The notes under the pieces are model-generated. The model did not search any database. It was not told where the DNA came from and saw only the letters and a list, made by a program, of their open reading frames with translations. Below are positions 31,001-42,139 of a stretch of 64,000 nt of DNA, in pieces. This DNA comes from Symsagittifera roscoffensis (Eukaryota > Xenacoelomorpha > Acoela > Convolutidae), in assembly GCF_963678635.1 (NCBI RefSeq), contig NC_087062.1, positions 29,286,833 to 29,350,832 on the forward strand. The letters are read 5' to 3'. Made by a program: the position numbers and the translations under genes. Within the stretch, counting starts at the first letter, position 1. Every line of letters starts with the position of its first letter.

Positions 31001-33994
31001 TTATCGAAGCTGCTTCAGCAAAGACAATACAAGCCAAGAAAATGTAAAACTTTTGAAAAGATGATTCACGCGACCAGCAAAAGATGTTCCTTCGTTTTCG
31101 CCGGGGGCACCGGGCGCATCTACTGCAATTGTTGTCGGCAACTTCCCTCGCAGATCTTGGAGAACATCCCACGCACAAGCCTCATCTCCGGGTATGCAAG
31201 GGGTGGTAGGTGTAAAGTGACATTTTAGGTCCAGTTTCTGGTCGCAACTTTGCCACATATTCTGTTCAACCGCACATATTCGAAGAAAGTTCTGGTCCAG
31301 AAACAGTTGCTGATTTGAAACGGGTTGCTCAAACATACACCCGAACACGTATATTTCATTCTGATAGTTTGCTGGTGGACATTTTGAGAAAGCACATCCA
31401 GTTCTTTGATAATTTTGGTAAAACACATTTCGAACAAAGTCGACTGAGTTTCGGATTTGCTGATTTTTCATTTGCTGGTTTGAAAAACATCCCGAAATTT
31501 TACTCGATTGCTCGCCTTTAAACTGAAATGTTGTAAGTGCTCTACCGTATTGAGAGTTAAAACTGTCTCTAAACATATCTTCCATCCCAATCGATTGGCT
31601 TGTTGACTTGGTATACTCGAGCATCATGAAGTTACTCTGATAAAAAGAACGGTTGCAGCCTTTCATCAGAACGTTTTGAGCCATTCGCTGCATATTATTG
31701 TCCCAAAAGTAGGTGCCAAGACCTGCCAGCTGACGTTTTTCATTGAGAAGTTGCAGGATCGTCTTCTCAATTGGGAATCTAGGTGGGGCTATCGGGTTCT
31801 GCCAGGCCTGGCGACAAGCAGCATCCAGATTTGGATCACAGCTCTTCCAGTATGGTTCCTTTTCGCACATTTCCAAAAAGTTTTTGTTCGAAAACATCTG
31901 GTCATCTGTTTTGTTTGTTTCGTACTGGCAACCAATCACTGGACCCTCTACAGGACAGTATTGTATAGCACATCCGAGTCTGGAGAAATCCTTGAAAAAT
32001 ATATTCCTCATCAAATATACTGCCTCGATCAGTTGTTGATTTGATCTTTGTCCACGGTTATAACATCCTGCAACGTCCCGTGTATTATCGTCGGCAAACC
32101 AGAAGATCTGTTTAGCCGTGGCGTAATTGTCGGAGAAATAAATGTCCGCATACTCTTCTTCTGTCTTACCGGGAGCACTGTAGGCACGTGAATAAAACCA
32201 GTTCTGGGTATCGTCAGTGCAAACGAGGTTGGAGTTGCAAACATTGGGCAGCCACTGTTCAGCTGCCTGCTGCATATTGACATCCCAAGCAAGAAGTCGC
32301 ACACCTGCCAGATTCCTCTTTGTATTATGCAGATCCAGCATCTTCTGTTGGAAGCTAGTTAAAGAATTGATTAGCGGTGGCGTTGGAGCTACTGGAGGAG
32401 GGGAAACAGTAGTTGTAGTCGTTTTTCGGATTGGGGCAACAGTAGTCGTAGGTGTTTTTGGGACTGGGGCAACAGTAGTTGTAGTTGCTTTTGGGTGTGG
32501 GGCAACAGTAGTTGTAGTTGCTTTTGGGTATGGGGCAACAGTAGTCGTAGTCGTTTTTGGGACTGGCGCAACTGCAGTTGTAGTAGTTTTTGGGACTGGC
32601 GCAACTGCAGTTGTAGTAGTTTTTGGGACTGGGGCAACAGTAGTTTTATTTGCTACCGTTGGCATAAAGTTTTCGCAATCTTGCTTGAGCTTTTGGTTAC
32701 AGCTTGTCCACTCTCCCGGCTCGTCTTTGCACATATTGAGGAAATTGTTGTCCTTGAAGAATTGGTCATCCGAATTGGTAGATTGGTCATATTGGCACCC
32801 GATTGCGATCGCTCCAACAACTCCCCCACAAGTCGTATAATCACAGCCAATTGATTTAGAAGTGTCTTTGAAGACGTTTTTGATGAAATTGACATCCATC
32901 GGTAGGCGCTTAACTGGAAAATTTTTCACGCAGCCGTATATTGTTTTGTTATCTCCGGCATAGCTTTTGAATCCTTTAGCATAATTTTCTTCAAAAATTT
33001 TCTCAGCCGTGGATGCCGAAGGAGGACCGTTTAATAACCCGGGGAGTTTACTTGGCATATAGTTTTTGGTGATGTTGTAGTTTGCCCAGCTACAAACGTC
33101 CATAACCCAGTTCGATGCTTCTTTCTGCAATGCGGGATTCCATGTCAATGGAGGAACTCCCGCTGCTGCTCTTTTTTGGTTGTGCAGATTCAGTAAGCGC
33201 TGTTGGAACTCATACAGTTTCGTATTTGGGTTCGTATTGTTTTTAGGCAACATTGATGTTGTAGCTACCGTCGAAAGACCTAGTAAACTGAGGCATTGTT
33301 GGTTTAGCTTGTCATCGCACGCTTTCCACGCTCCGTTTCCTGTCTTGCAAATGCTGAGGAAGCTGGTTTTAGCGAACAATTCTTTGCTTTTTGCCCAATT
33401 CATTTTTTCAGAGGCACATACAGGAATGTAGCGCGATGTTCCAATTTTTGTCTTAAACAAGATAAAACAACCTATTTTGGTAAAATCTTGATAGAATGAA
33501 TTTCTGACGAAATCCACTTTCTTTTTGTCGTTGTCATCCATTTTTCCTCGATCTCCCAAACATTTCAGTATGTTTTTATCTGTCGAATATTTGAAGTATG
33601 AAATTGAATTGTCGTATTGATATTTGAAAGCTGCTTCTATCTCTTCATTTTCAGACTTCAACGGACGGCTGGATAAGTCAGTAGCATCAAAAAAGAAGTC
33701 AATGTGTTCGGGGATATCACCAAAGGGGATAACCGGTAGTTTGCCTAGTTTGCCAATCCGAATATTTGCTAAGTATTGATCGAGTAGAGCATCTATCTTA
33801 TTCCACTTAGTATTTGCTTCTTTTTCTGCTTCTTTTTTCAAGTTGTCATCCCAAATTAGGCTATTCAAGTTTGCCATGCCTCTGTATTTGTTATGCAGGG
33901 CCAACATCAACTGCTCTCCGCCTGTACTTTGAAAATCTCCGATATCAACAACCAACAATGCTGATAGTAATAACAATAGCATCCTTAACTTCAT
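31001..33994 (-). CDS. Secreted protein with four divergent CAP/SCP-type repeats and a Thr/Pro linker
   Basis: A single uninterrupted 997-codon ORF. Residues 1-20 form a signal peptide (MLLLLLSALLVVDIG). Four homologous units lie at about 26-235, 258-441, 545-728 and 738-925. Each opens with a CAP-like helix (LLNLHNQKRAAAGVPPLTWN in unit 2), has a mid block F-[VIM]-[RK]-N-x-F-x(6)-G-C, and closes with FL-x2-C-x(7-8)-W-x2-C-x(6-7)-C. In ordinary CAP proteins the mid block is H-[FY]-x-Q-x-[VI]-W before the GC. Here the His is absent in all units and no GEN motif is visible, so the usual CAP metal-binding/tetrad residues are largely lost. Unit 4 has lost the opening His too (LLNEKRQLAG). Units 2 and 3 are joined by a mucin-like linker (454-530). 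The C-terminal 25 residues are partly hydrophobic. Secreted SCP/TAPS proteins are abundant in nematodes. The fold assignment is inference from pattern, and the role is unknown. Confidence 0.88.
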   Translation of the reverse strand: MKLRMLLLLLSALLVVDIGDFQSTGGEQLMLALHNKYRGMANLNSLIWDDNLKKEAEKEANTKWNKIDALLDQYLANIRIGKLGKLPVIPFGDIPEHIDFFFDATDLSSRPLKSENEEIEAAFKYQYDNSISYFKYSTDKNILKCLGDRGKMDDNDKKKVDFVRNSFYQDFTKIGCFILFKTKIGTSRYIPVCASEKMNWAKSKELFAKTSFLSICKTGNGAWKACDDKLNQQCLSLLGLSTVATTSMLPKNNTNPNTKLYEFQQRLLNLHNQKRAAAGVPPLTWNPALQKEASNWVMDVCSWANYNITKNYMPSKLPGLLNGPPSASTAEKIFEENYAKGFKSYAGDNKTIYGCVKNFPVKRLPMDVNFIKNVFKDTSKSIGCDYTTCGGVVGAIAIGCQYDQSTNSDDQFFKDNNFLNMCKDEPGEWTSCNQKLKQDCENFMPTVANKTTVAPVPKTTTTAVAPVPKTTTTAVAPVPKTTTTTVAPYPKATTTTVAPHPKATTTTVAPVPKTPTTTVAPIRKTTTTTVSPPPVAPTPPLINSLTSFQQKMLDLHNTKRNLAGVRLLAWDVNMQQAAEQWLPNVCNSNLVCTDDTQNWFYSRAYSAPGKTEEEYADIYFSDNYATAKQIFWFADDNTRDVAGCYNRGQRSNQQLIEAVYLMRNIFFKDFSRLGCAIQYCPVEGPVIGCQYETNKTDDQMFSNKNFLEMCEKEPYWKSCDPNLDAACRQAWQNPIAPPRFPIEKTILQLLNEKRQLAGLGTYFWDNNMQRMAQNVLMKGCNRSFYQSNFMMLEYTKSTSQSIGMEDMFRDSFNSQYGRALTTFQFKGEQSSKISGCFSNQQMKNQQIRNSVDFVRNVFYQNYQRTGCAFSKCPPANYQNEIYVFGCMFEQPVSNQQLFLDQNFLRICAVEQNMWQSCDQKLDLKCHFTPTTPCIPGDEACAWDVLQDLRGKLPTTIAVDAPGAPGENEGTSFAGRVNHLFKSFTFSWLVLSLLKQLR
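32405..32635 (-). repeat. Seven 33-bp tandem units encoding APVPKTTTTAV linker
   Basis: In-frame coding minisatellite within the CAP gene. Seven 11-residue units, consensus APVPKTTTT[AT]V, with variants APYPKA, APHPKA and APIRKT. Likely O-glycosylated, extended spacer between CAP-like units 2 and 3. Confidence 0.92.
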
Positions 33995-34335
33995 ATTCTT
34001 ATAACTTTATAAGTTATTTTTGATTTTTGATAAAAATGACACAAAGTTTTTTGCAGTGATGACTCCCGTAAGCGATAAAGCAAAAATTAGAGGTGAAATT
34101 TTATTACATTTGCGAATTATGGGATCCCGCTTTTAAGAAAATTAATGAAGCCTTCTTAGATTTAAGTTTCAGAAAGTTTACTGTTTGAACTGAATTCAGT
34201 TAGTGCACTGTTGAGTTCATGGATTTTTCGTTATTTTCATAGTCTAAAGTTGGACTTAATAACATGACTTGTTTAACTTGCATCGAGCCACTTACGCAAT
34301 GTCTACGCAAAAAAGCGAGTCTCGATTTTAATCAA
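33995..34335. other. Upstream region of the four-CAP gene
   Basis: AT-rich. aacttataaagttataag precedes the ATG on the minus strand. No clear splice-leader acceptor or TATA box can be asserted. Confidence 0.35.
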
Positions 34336-34535
34336 NNNNNNNNNNNNNNNNNNNNNNNNNNNNNNNNNNNNNNNNNNNNNNNNNNNNNNNNNNNNNNNNN
34401 NNNNNNNNNNNNNNNNNNNNNNNNNNNNNNNNNNNNNNNNNNNNNNNNNNNNNNNNNNNNNNNNNNNNNNNNNNNNNNNNNNNNNNNNNNNNNNNNNNNN
34501 NNNNNNNNNNNNNNNNNNNNNNNNNNNNNNNNNNN
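34336..34535. other. Assembly gap (200 N)
   Basis: Exactly 200 undetermined bases, a conventional scaffold-gap size. Base composition changes abruptly across it. Confidence 0.99.
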
Positions 34536-37500
34536 GTAGAAAATTTTTATTTATCCCATTTTTCTCGTTATCAATAATTGTTATTTCTAAATTGCTAGTA
34601 TTGTTTGAGTAATTTTTTGAAATTTCTATTTGCAATTACTCGGAAAAAATCGAGAACGGTCAATCCAGTAGTTTATATGTCGCTAATTTGAGTATGTTCA
34701 ACTTCTGCTGTAGTTTGAATAATTACTTCTATTTTGTTTTGACCGCGAGTAATTGTTTCTATTCTGCTCATTGTTCTGAAGGTTTTCCTCAAAAGTTAGT
34801 GTTTTCCTCTTTCTGAATGTTTTCCTCAAAAGTTAGTGTTATATGGCGGTTGTGATCTTTTGTAGTTGTAGTGATTTTCCTGAACTACTGATACTTTATA
34901 TTTTTTCTTTGATCAATTTTTATTTTTTCCCCTTGTTTTGATAAAAACAAGTATTTTGTTTTTTGTATTTTTGTGGTCGATTTGTTTATATTGTCGGTTT
35001 TTTACTATAATCAGCAACAATGTGTCCGGATTGTCTACAATGATTACACCATTTTTAAAACGTATGTTTTTTTTGTTTGTTTTGAGCAATTGATAAAATT
35101 TTTCCAACAGTTCATTTTCTGAATCTTGCATATGAATTTTTTGTGACATTGTTATCAGAAAGATTGAAACCTTTTGTAATTCTAAGTTTTTTGCTTCTTA
35201 TATTTTCCTTGCGATTCCTGCTTGTTCTTTCTAAATTCAATATCTGGATATTGATTCAAGAAGAGTTTGATGATGTTTTATTTATTGATGTTTTTCTTAA
35301 TTGTGGTTTGAAAGTCATCTTTAATTAATTCTTCTGTCTTTTTTGTAGTTTTATAAAATTGAGTGTTTAAAGAAATTGCTCTTCGTACTAGTGTTTCTGT
35401 TTTCTAGCAAGTTGATTGATTTTTTCGTTTGGTAGTCTACGGATTTCACTCTATACTTTTTTTGATGTTGCTTGTTTTTTTTGAATCAAACATTTTGTCA
35501 AATTCGTGTGTAAAACGCTTCTCATCTGATTTCGTTTCTATTGGTGAAATTGAAAACCAATTTAGGCTGATATGTCGGGTTTCGTTTCTATAAGGGCTCT
35601 ACCTTAATGAATCCATTTCTGATAAAGAGGTGGTTTTATAGGTTCCGAGCCTAAGCTTTAAATAAAATTTGCTAATAGCGTCCAATTAGTTTTCGACTGA
35701 TATGCAGGGTCTGTTCCTGTACAAACTAAAGATGAGTTTATCGATGTATCTGATGATTCAACCATGAGGTATGGATTTGTTGTTATTTGAAGTGATTCTG
35801 CTTTTTTGGCTATTATAGCGAGTTTTGTGAATTATTTTCTGGTGAAGATAATATTGTAGTGGTCATTAGTTTTTGAACGTTTCAGTTCTGTAATTTTGTT
35901 TTTATATTGAATGCTGTGTTTTCTGTAATGACTTGCTTCTCTTTTCTGGAATCTTTTGGAACCGTAGTTTTTCGCAATTCATTTCTCGGTTGGTTGGTCT
36001 AAATAGGGTGCAAAAGTATGTGGTTGAAAATTATCATCCGGATCAGCGTCTTTGTACTATTGATTTTTTGTTGATCAGTTTATTTAGATATCATTGATTT
36101 TTTTTTTATTTTTCTGAAAAGTGATTTTGATGAGATTATTTTTTAAGATTTTTCATAACTAAACCTTGATTCATTGTTTTGTACTTTTTGAGTTATGTGA
36201 ATGTTTTTTAACATCAAAACACAAAAACACAAATGAGTTATGTGAGTGTTTTTTTATCATCAAAACTGACTGAGAGATTGAGAGATTGTATTTACATTCT
36301 TTGTAAGTTGTAAAATGATCAAAGAAAGGTGATTGTCTGGTTTGTACTGCTTTTGTTTTTGTTACTAATATAATTAGTGGAGCAATCATTTTCGAAAAAA
36401 CATGAAAGTATGGTTTGCAAAATGGTTTTTTCTTCGGTTCTTGATTTTTAAATATTGTTTTTCAATAATGGGTCTGTAAACCATCGATTGGTGGACTCGA
36501 TAGACGTGGTTTTAACTGGCGATTGTAAATATTAGTATGTGGTGTCATTTTAGTATGTGTTGTTATAAATGTAGGGTGTAGGGTGTGAGATATTTTTTGT
36601 GTTCATCTGGCCTTGTGGAAACGATTTATTCGTTTGCAATGTGTGATGTGATGGTGTTTGAAAAAAATGTTAATTCATCTTTATTGCTCCGCCTTTTTTT
36701 GTATATGGATGGTTGTTGAGTTTAAAGACGTGTTTCTTGTTTTGTTGTGAAATATTGTAACGTAATTTAGTTGCGTTGTATCTGCCGTTTGAGGAAATTA
36801 TTTTCAAAAAACCTCCTATGACTGAAACTGTTTAAAAGACTGAGCTATGAATATCATTTGGTATATTTATGAACGTTACATGATACCCTTCAGGGTCCCA
36901 AAGTCTGGGCTAAAACTTTTGAAAAACTGCCTTCACGACCATTTGTTTGTACTTTCCCTTTTTGGTCATCTATGCTGCTCGATCATTATGGTTTAGTGAT
37001 ATCATTTTGATTGTGGTTAATCTATATTAAGATGTTAGATTGCCTTAAGTTGGCGAAAAATAGTCAAATGTTTATCTCTGTCGTTTTACATCTGGGAATT
37101 TTTCTGCATCAATTTTTACTTTTTTGAAATAAAGTAATTATGGGGTTATGGCAGAATTGCACTTTTCTGAGAGGTAGGTAACCATCGAGATGTGTGAAAA
37201 ATAGTACGACAGAGCGATCTTCAAAGTTATCGTTATTTGTTTTTTAGTGGTAATAGTGTGGATTGCAGTGTGTCATTTTCAGAACACCTCATAGGTTGAT
37301 CTCAAGTACTTGTTCGTTCTGGTTTTTCGCCAGAGTTTTTTTATTGGTCGTTTACTTGTGATGAATGACGCCGTTATTACTTCAGAATTGAAAAAATTCC
37401 ATCTCCAGTTTCTGGTACTTATTAATTTATTTTTATGATCTTGGGGATTTTTTAGTTAACGTATGGTTATTTAGTCAGGTTCTGAACTTTTTTGTTACAC

Positions 37501-38220
37501 TTCCTTGAAAAACAAACTTTTTAGGATTTGTTTTTGTTCGTAGAATTTTTTTTTTCGGTTCATTTCTCATACAAAAAATGTGTCCTAATTTTCGCGGAAG
37601 TGGTGTCATTACAAGGTGGTATTGGGAGTCTGGGACGAATTAATTGCGTACTATTTTTGTTCGTTAATTTGTCAAACTGGATATTGACTTTAGTCTTTGG
37701 TTGAGTGGTTGATTGATGCACAACCCAGGTGCTAAATGTTCTAGTTCAATAAATGTTTGTTCTGCCTCTTTTTTTAATGTTATCCTACTGCTTCGCGTCG
37801 TATTCTCATGACAATAAGTTGGAGAGAGACTATATCGATTCAAAAGATTGATTTTCTCTGCTCTCAGAAGTATGTGGCGTTTTCTACTTGTAAAAAATTT
37901 TAAACCTTACATAAATGGGGACCGTAATGAGCTCTAGGAATGGTGAATAGTAAACAATTCCCCAAGGCTCAGGTCCGATAAGAAGGCAATTAGATTGTTA
38001 GATACTACTTTAAAACTCAGAAGTTCTTAGGGTTGTTAAAAGCCTCGGTCAAATTAGAGTTAGGGTTCATGTGAAGGATGAGCAACCAAAGTTGTTCACT
38101 GTCTAGCTTGATTCAACTGGTGACTTTTTAAAAGAAAAATTGTCAGTTAGCGCTGGGTCGTTCGTAAGTGTTGGAAATAAACAATTGAAGTTCAAGGTCG
38201 ATAGATACTGAATTATTAAA
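34536..38220. other. Strand-skewed T/G-rich region without recognised genes
   Basis: For about 3.5 kb the plus strand is markedly T- and G-rich and poor in A and C, so the minus strand is A/C-rich, unlike the balanced A+T of the flanks. ORFs (34913-35149 and 36171-36389, minus) are Lys/Asn-rich with no motif I recognise. The skew fits a decayed element with an A-rich sense strand on the minus strand, but no RT, integrase or terminal repeat was found. Confidence 0.5.
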
Positions 38221-38225
38221 AAGGA

Positions 38226-38684
38226 TTGAATTTCTACTTGAACTTTAACAGATGCAAGGAAAATCTCGACGGTCCAAAGTTTTTGAAGGAAGAAATTATT
38301 TTAAGAAATTTGAGATTCAAATCCAAAGAGAAGCCGGTATGTCAAGTTAACTTAGGAATTTTTGATTTAAGTTCAAGGAGAAAACATGATGATTTGATAA
38401 TTGAAAACAAAATTAAGGTTTCGGTTGGTGAAATTGTCTTTCAAACTTTTTCACAAACAGGAAAAGATGATGATTTTCGAGATGAACAAGGAGTCATCAG
38501 CAAATTAAACAACCTTTATTTGCATACTGTTTTTTTTCTATTTTGTATTCTTATGAACTATAAAAATGGGTTAAAATTTTTAAGAAAAGTTACTGCATAT
38601 TTTAAGTTTGAGGTAATTAAATTTCTTGTCGAAATTTTATTGGTAATTATTTTATTAATATTTTATTATCTTTCAATAAATTAG
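38226..38684 (+). CDS. Possible exon or ORF with C-terminal membrane segment, unrecognised
   Basis: A 152-codon open frame that begins at a TTG, so if real it is an exon entered from a splice site (tattaaaaag precedes it). It encodes a charged region (KEEIILRNLRFKSKEKPVC, GKDDDFRDEQG) and ends in a hydrophobic C-terminal segment (VEILLVIILLIFYYLSIN). Just upstream (38040-38210) another frame reads RVHVKDEQPKLFTV and SVSAGSFVSVGNKQLKFKVD, interrupted by stops. A decayed protein gene with shifts is as likely as a live exon. Low confidence. Confidence 0.3.
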   Translation: MNFYLNFNRCKENLDGPKFLKEEIILRNLRFKSKEKPVCQVNLGIFDLSSRRKHDDLIIENKIKVSVGEIVFQTFSQTGKDDDFRDEQGVISKLNNLYLHTVFFLFCILMNYKNGLKFLRKVTAYFKFEVIKFLVEILLVIILLIFYYLSIN

Positions 38685-38689
38685 TACGG

Positions 38690-39200
38690 CGTATTAATTT
38701 AACCTTAAAAGTTCAGTTTGCAAGATCATAGAAAAAACAGCAGAAATAGTTTTTGTTTTCAGTTTATATAGTATTTAAAAAAATCTTCACAATTTGTTTC
38801 TACTTTTTTCAACATTGTCTGCTTTTTCGCTCTGTGATGCAGGTTTTAGTTTTCGTCCTTGTCGTGGTGGGTTTTCGTCTTTATCATTGCTATCTTCGAA
38901 TATACTTATTGAGATTTGAGATAAGCTAATTTAATTGTCAATTCATTTCGAATCAGTTGATTTTCCTAAAACTAAGTAAATATTAATTCTGCTCGAGACT
39001 CGTTGAGTTTTAGGATGAGTTCAGGTGCAAACTTTCATAGTGTAGTTTCGGAAAAGGGTACACCGTCTGTTCGTTACTCTGTCTAGTTTCGGCCGGATTG
39101 GTTCGTACAACGCCTAGGTTTAATACCAATCCTAATCTGAAGTTAAACTATTTCTAAACAAACTGAATTATAAAAAAGCTGGTGGCTTTAAAATTGAACA
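38690..39200. other. Intergenic, nothing recognised
   Basis: AT-rich sequence between the unrecognised ORF and the 0.85-kb tandem repeat. Confidence 0.35.
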
Positions 39201-39204
39201 AATT

Positions 39205-41220
39205 TTTGATTTATTGATTCGTTGTTGGAAAATCTTTTCTCAAAAACATTTACTTCCATATAAATCATGAAGGCTTGAATCGAAAAAAGAGCTTCTAACC
39301 AAATGGAATTTTTTTAGAGCCAATAACACGAAGTGAACAGATTTAAAACTTTTGAACCTTTGATTTTTTTGTTTTTTTTCTCAGAAGCTAACCTGCCAAC
39401 TTTAGGTTGAAGATTCAATCAAAAGTTAGTTTGACGAGTTTTAAATACTGAAGAAAAATGAGATGTTGATTGAGTTGCAAGTTCTGATCGTCTTTTAATT
39501 AGTTCTTTAATCAAAAAAGTATCAGCCAAAATGAAGCTTCAGGGTTCAAACGAAAAAAAAAACAGATTGTTTTTTTTGCAACAACCTTTCATGCGCTATT
39601 TGTTGAAAAAAAAAATCTCGTGTGAGAAAAAGTTAGTTTTTGGTTTTCTTCCTTTATTCTGGCCTTTTTAAACACAAATCATTTGACGATACTGATCACT
39701 TTTTGTGTTCAAACTGAGGGCGAAAATTGAGCAATTAATGAGATAGGAAATGACGTAAAATGCAAACTACCAATGTCATACTACCAATGATGAAGCATAA
39801 TTATAATCTTATATGTAATTTCTGAGATAGTTTTTTCAAGCTGACCAACTTTTATGGTCAAGTCTATTGTGAAAAAATCGGTTGTTGAAGAAATATTTAG
39901 GTTCAAATTTTGAAGATTAACAAGTAAAATTGACAGGTTTTTTTTCTATCTTGGCATATACAGACTTTCAATTGTCTGACTTAGCGTAAGATTGCTTACA
40001 TGGAATACTCAGACTGTACAACCAATCAGTGTAATTTTAATGCACAAACATATTCATACAACAAAGCTCAACGAAATTATGCAAGGATTTATTGATTGGT
40101 AGTTGGAAAAATCTTTTTTCAAAATATAAAATAAGAAGATTTGAGTCGATAAAAAGTTATTTTCGTAATGAAATGCGTTTTTTTATCACCAATAATACGA
40201 ATTGAACAAATTTACAATTTTTGAACTTTTAATTTTTTTCCTCAGAATTTAACCTGCCAAACTTTAGGTTGAAGTTTCAATCAAGAATTAGGTAAACAAG
40301 TTTTCTTTCGCAATTGTTTTTTTTAAATAGAGAAAATAAACGATATGTTCGTTATAATTGCAAGTATGATTGTGTTCTAATTAGGTCTTTACTCAAAAAA
40401 GTATCTGCCAAAATGAGGCTTCAGGCTGCAAACGAAAAGAAAACAAATTGGTTTTGTTTTTTCTGGAACAACCATTCTTGCGCTAATTACTGAAAAAAAA
40501 CTCTCGTATTTGACGATGCTGATAACTTTTTGTGTTCAAGACTGAGGGCGAAAATTGAGCGACTAATGAGATAGCAGATGACGTAACATGTTTTTGATAT
40601 GTCATGCTACAATTGATGAGGCATAATTCGAATCAATTATGTGATTTCCGAGATGGTTTTTTCAAGCTGACCAACTTTTATGGTCAAGTCTATCGTAAAA
40701 AAACCAGTATTTGAAGAAATAATTTAAGTTCAAAATTTGCACATTAACAAGTAAATTTGACAGATTTTGTTATTTTCTTCTTTCTTGGCATATATGGATT
40801 TTTTTTTGTCTGACTTTACCTAAGATTGCGTACATGAAATACTCAGATTGCAGCGCCAGTCAGTATGTATTTATTGCACAAGCATATTTATAAAACAAAG
40901 TTCAACGAAATTATGCAGGATTTATTGATTGGCGGTTGGAAAAATCTTGTCTCAAAAACAACTACCTCTATATAAAAAATGAAGGTTTGAGTGAAAAAAA
41001 AAAGGATATATTCCTTTTATTTGCAAAATTGATCGTCTCCTAATTAGGTCTTTTCTCAAGAAAGTATCTGCCAAAATGAGGCTTCAGCGTTCAAACGAAA
41101 AAAAAACTATTTTTTTCTGGAACAAGCATTCATTCGCTAATTACTGAAAAATTACTCTCGCGTGAGAAATTTTTTAATTTTTGATTTCTTCCTTTATTCT
41201 GGACTTTTGAAATTTCACAT
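39205..41220. repeat. Tandem repeat of about 0.83-0.88 kb, two full and one partial unit
   Basis: Units start near 39205, 40086 and 40920 with tttattgatt...ggttggaaaaatctt. They share in order cctgccaa-ctttaggttgaag, aagtatctgccaaaatgag, gacgatactgat/gacgatgctgat, caagctgaccaactttta and atgaaatactcag. Unit 3 has internal deletions and ends near 41220. Divergence is roughly 15-20 percent by eye. No conserved ORF runs through the units. Confidence 0.85.
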
Positions 41221-41874
41221 TAATTCTCATAACTTTTCAAAGTAAAACTCAAATAGGAGAACGAATTGTAATTAATTTCTGTAAGCAAGTGCCTCTGCAC
41301 TATTAAATTCTAAAGAAATTTATGGTCAATTGAAATGTCTCAATTTTGAAACATTGACCATTGTTTGGATACAGCTTTTCTCAATAACACTATTACGAAT
41401 CAGAGGGTTAATGGTACAATCAAAACATAATTTTTCAGCCAAAACGGGTACACTCTTATCGTTGAAGGAGGTTTTTTTGGATCAATTAGACAGTGTCTTG
41501 GATCCTTTTCAACTATTAGTAGTTTGCACACCAGTACCGCTGGTTGTATAAGCGAGTAGAAGCAGTAAGTTTTTTTTATCTAGAGTTTTTCAAGAGGAAA
41601 ATAGACATTCTACATTAATCGAGAAATTTCATACATGTGCGCCTCATAAAAAACACCAAAGTTTAGTTGAGTTAAAGTTAGGTGCTTTCTGTAAAAGAAT
41701 ATTTTTTTCGTAGCTTTGAAACTTCAAATTCAATTCTGTTTGTCGTTGTTGGATAGTATCAGCGAGGTTAAGCAAATTGCATAATTTTAGTTTGAACTTT
41801 GTTTTATGAACTTGCTTCTGCTTTAAACACAAATTGACTGGCACTCCAGTCTGAGTTTTTCAAATAAACAATCT
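41221..41874. other. Spacer between direct and inverted copies of the repeat
   Basis: Short ORFs at 41330-41551 (plus) and 41644-41844 (minus) have no recognisable features. Confidence 0.35.
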
Positions 41875-42135
41875 AATTTTAGGCGAAGTCAGACAAATAA
41901 AAGTCCATATATGCCAAGAAAGAAGAAAATTAAAAAGTTGAATTTAAATAACTTCTTCAAATACCGATTTTTTTACGATAGACATGACCATAAAAGTTGG
42001 TCAGCTTGAAAAAACCATGACTGAAATCACATAATTGATCTGATTTATGCCTGATCATTTGTTGTCTGCTTGCGTGCGTCCAACCGTAGTTCATGAAAAA
42101 GTCAGTACGTTAAATTTGTTGTATGAATAAAATTA
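41875..42135 (-). repeat. Inverted partial copy of the 0.85-kb repeat
   Basis: aggcgaagtcagacaaataaa, tatatgccaagaaagaag and cataaaagttggtcagcttg are reverse complements of the segment at about 40650-40830. Confidence 0.8.
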
Positions 42136-42139
42136 AATA

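Noticed and set aside
32217-32854. 207- and 119-codon plus-strand ORFs rich in Gly, Ala, Thr and Val
   Set aside because: Antisense shadows of the Thr/Pro minisatellite in the four-CAP gene.
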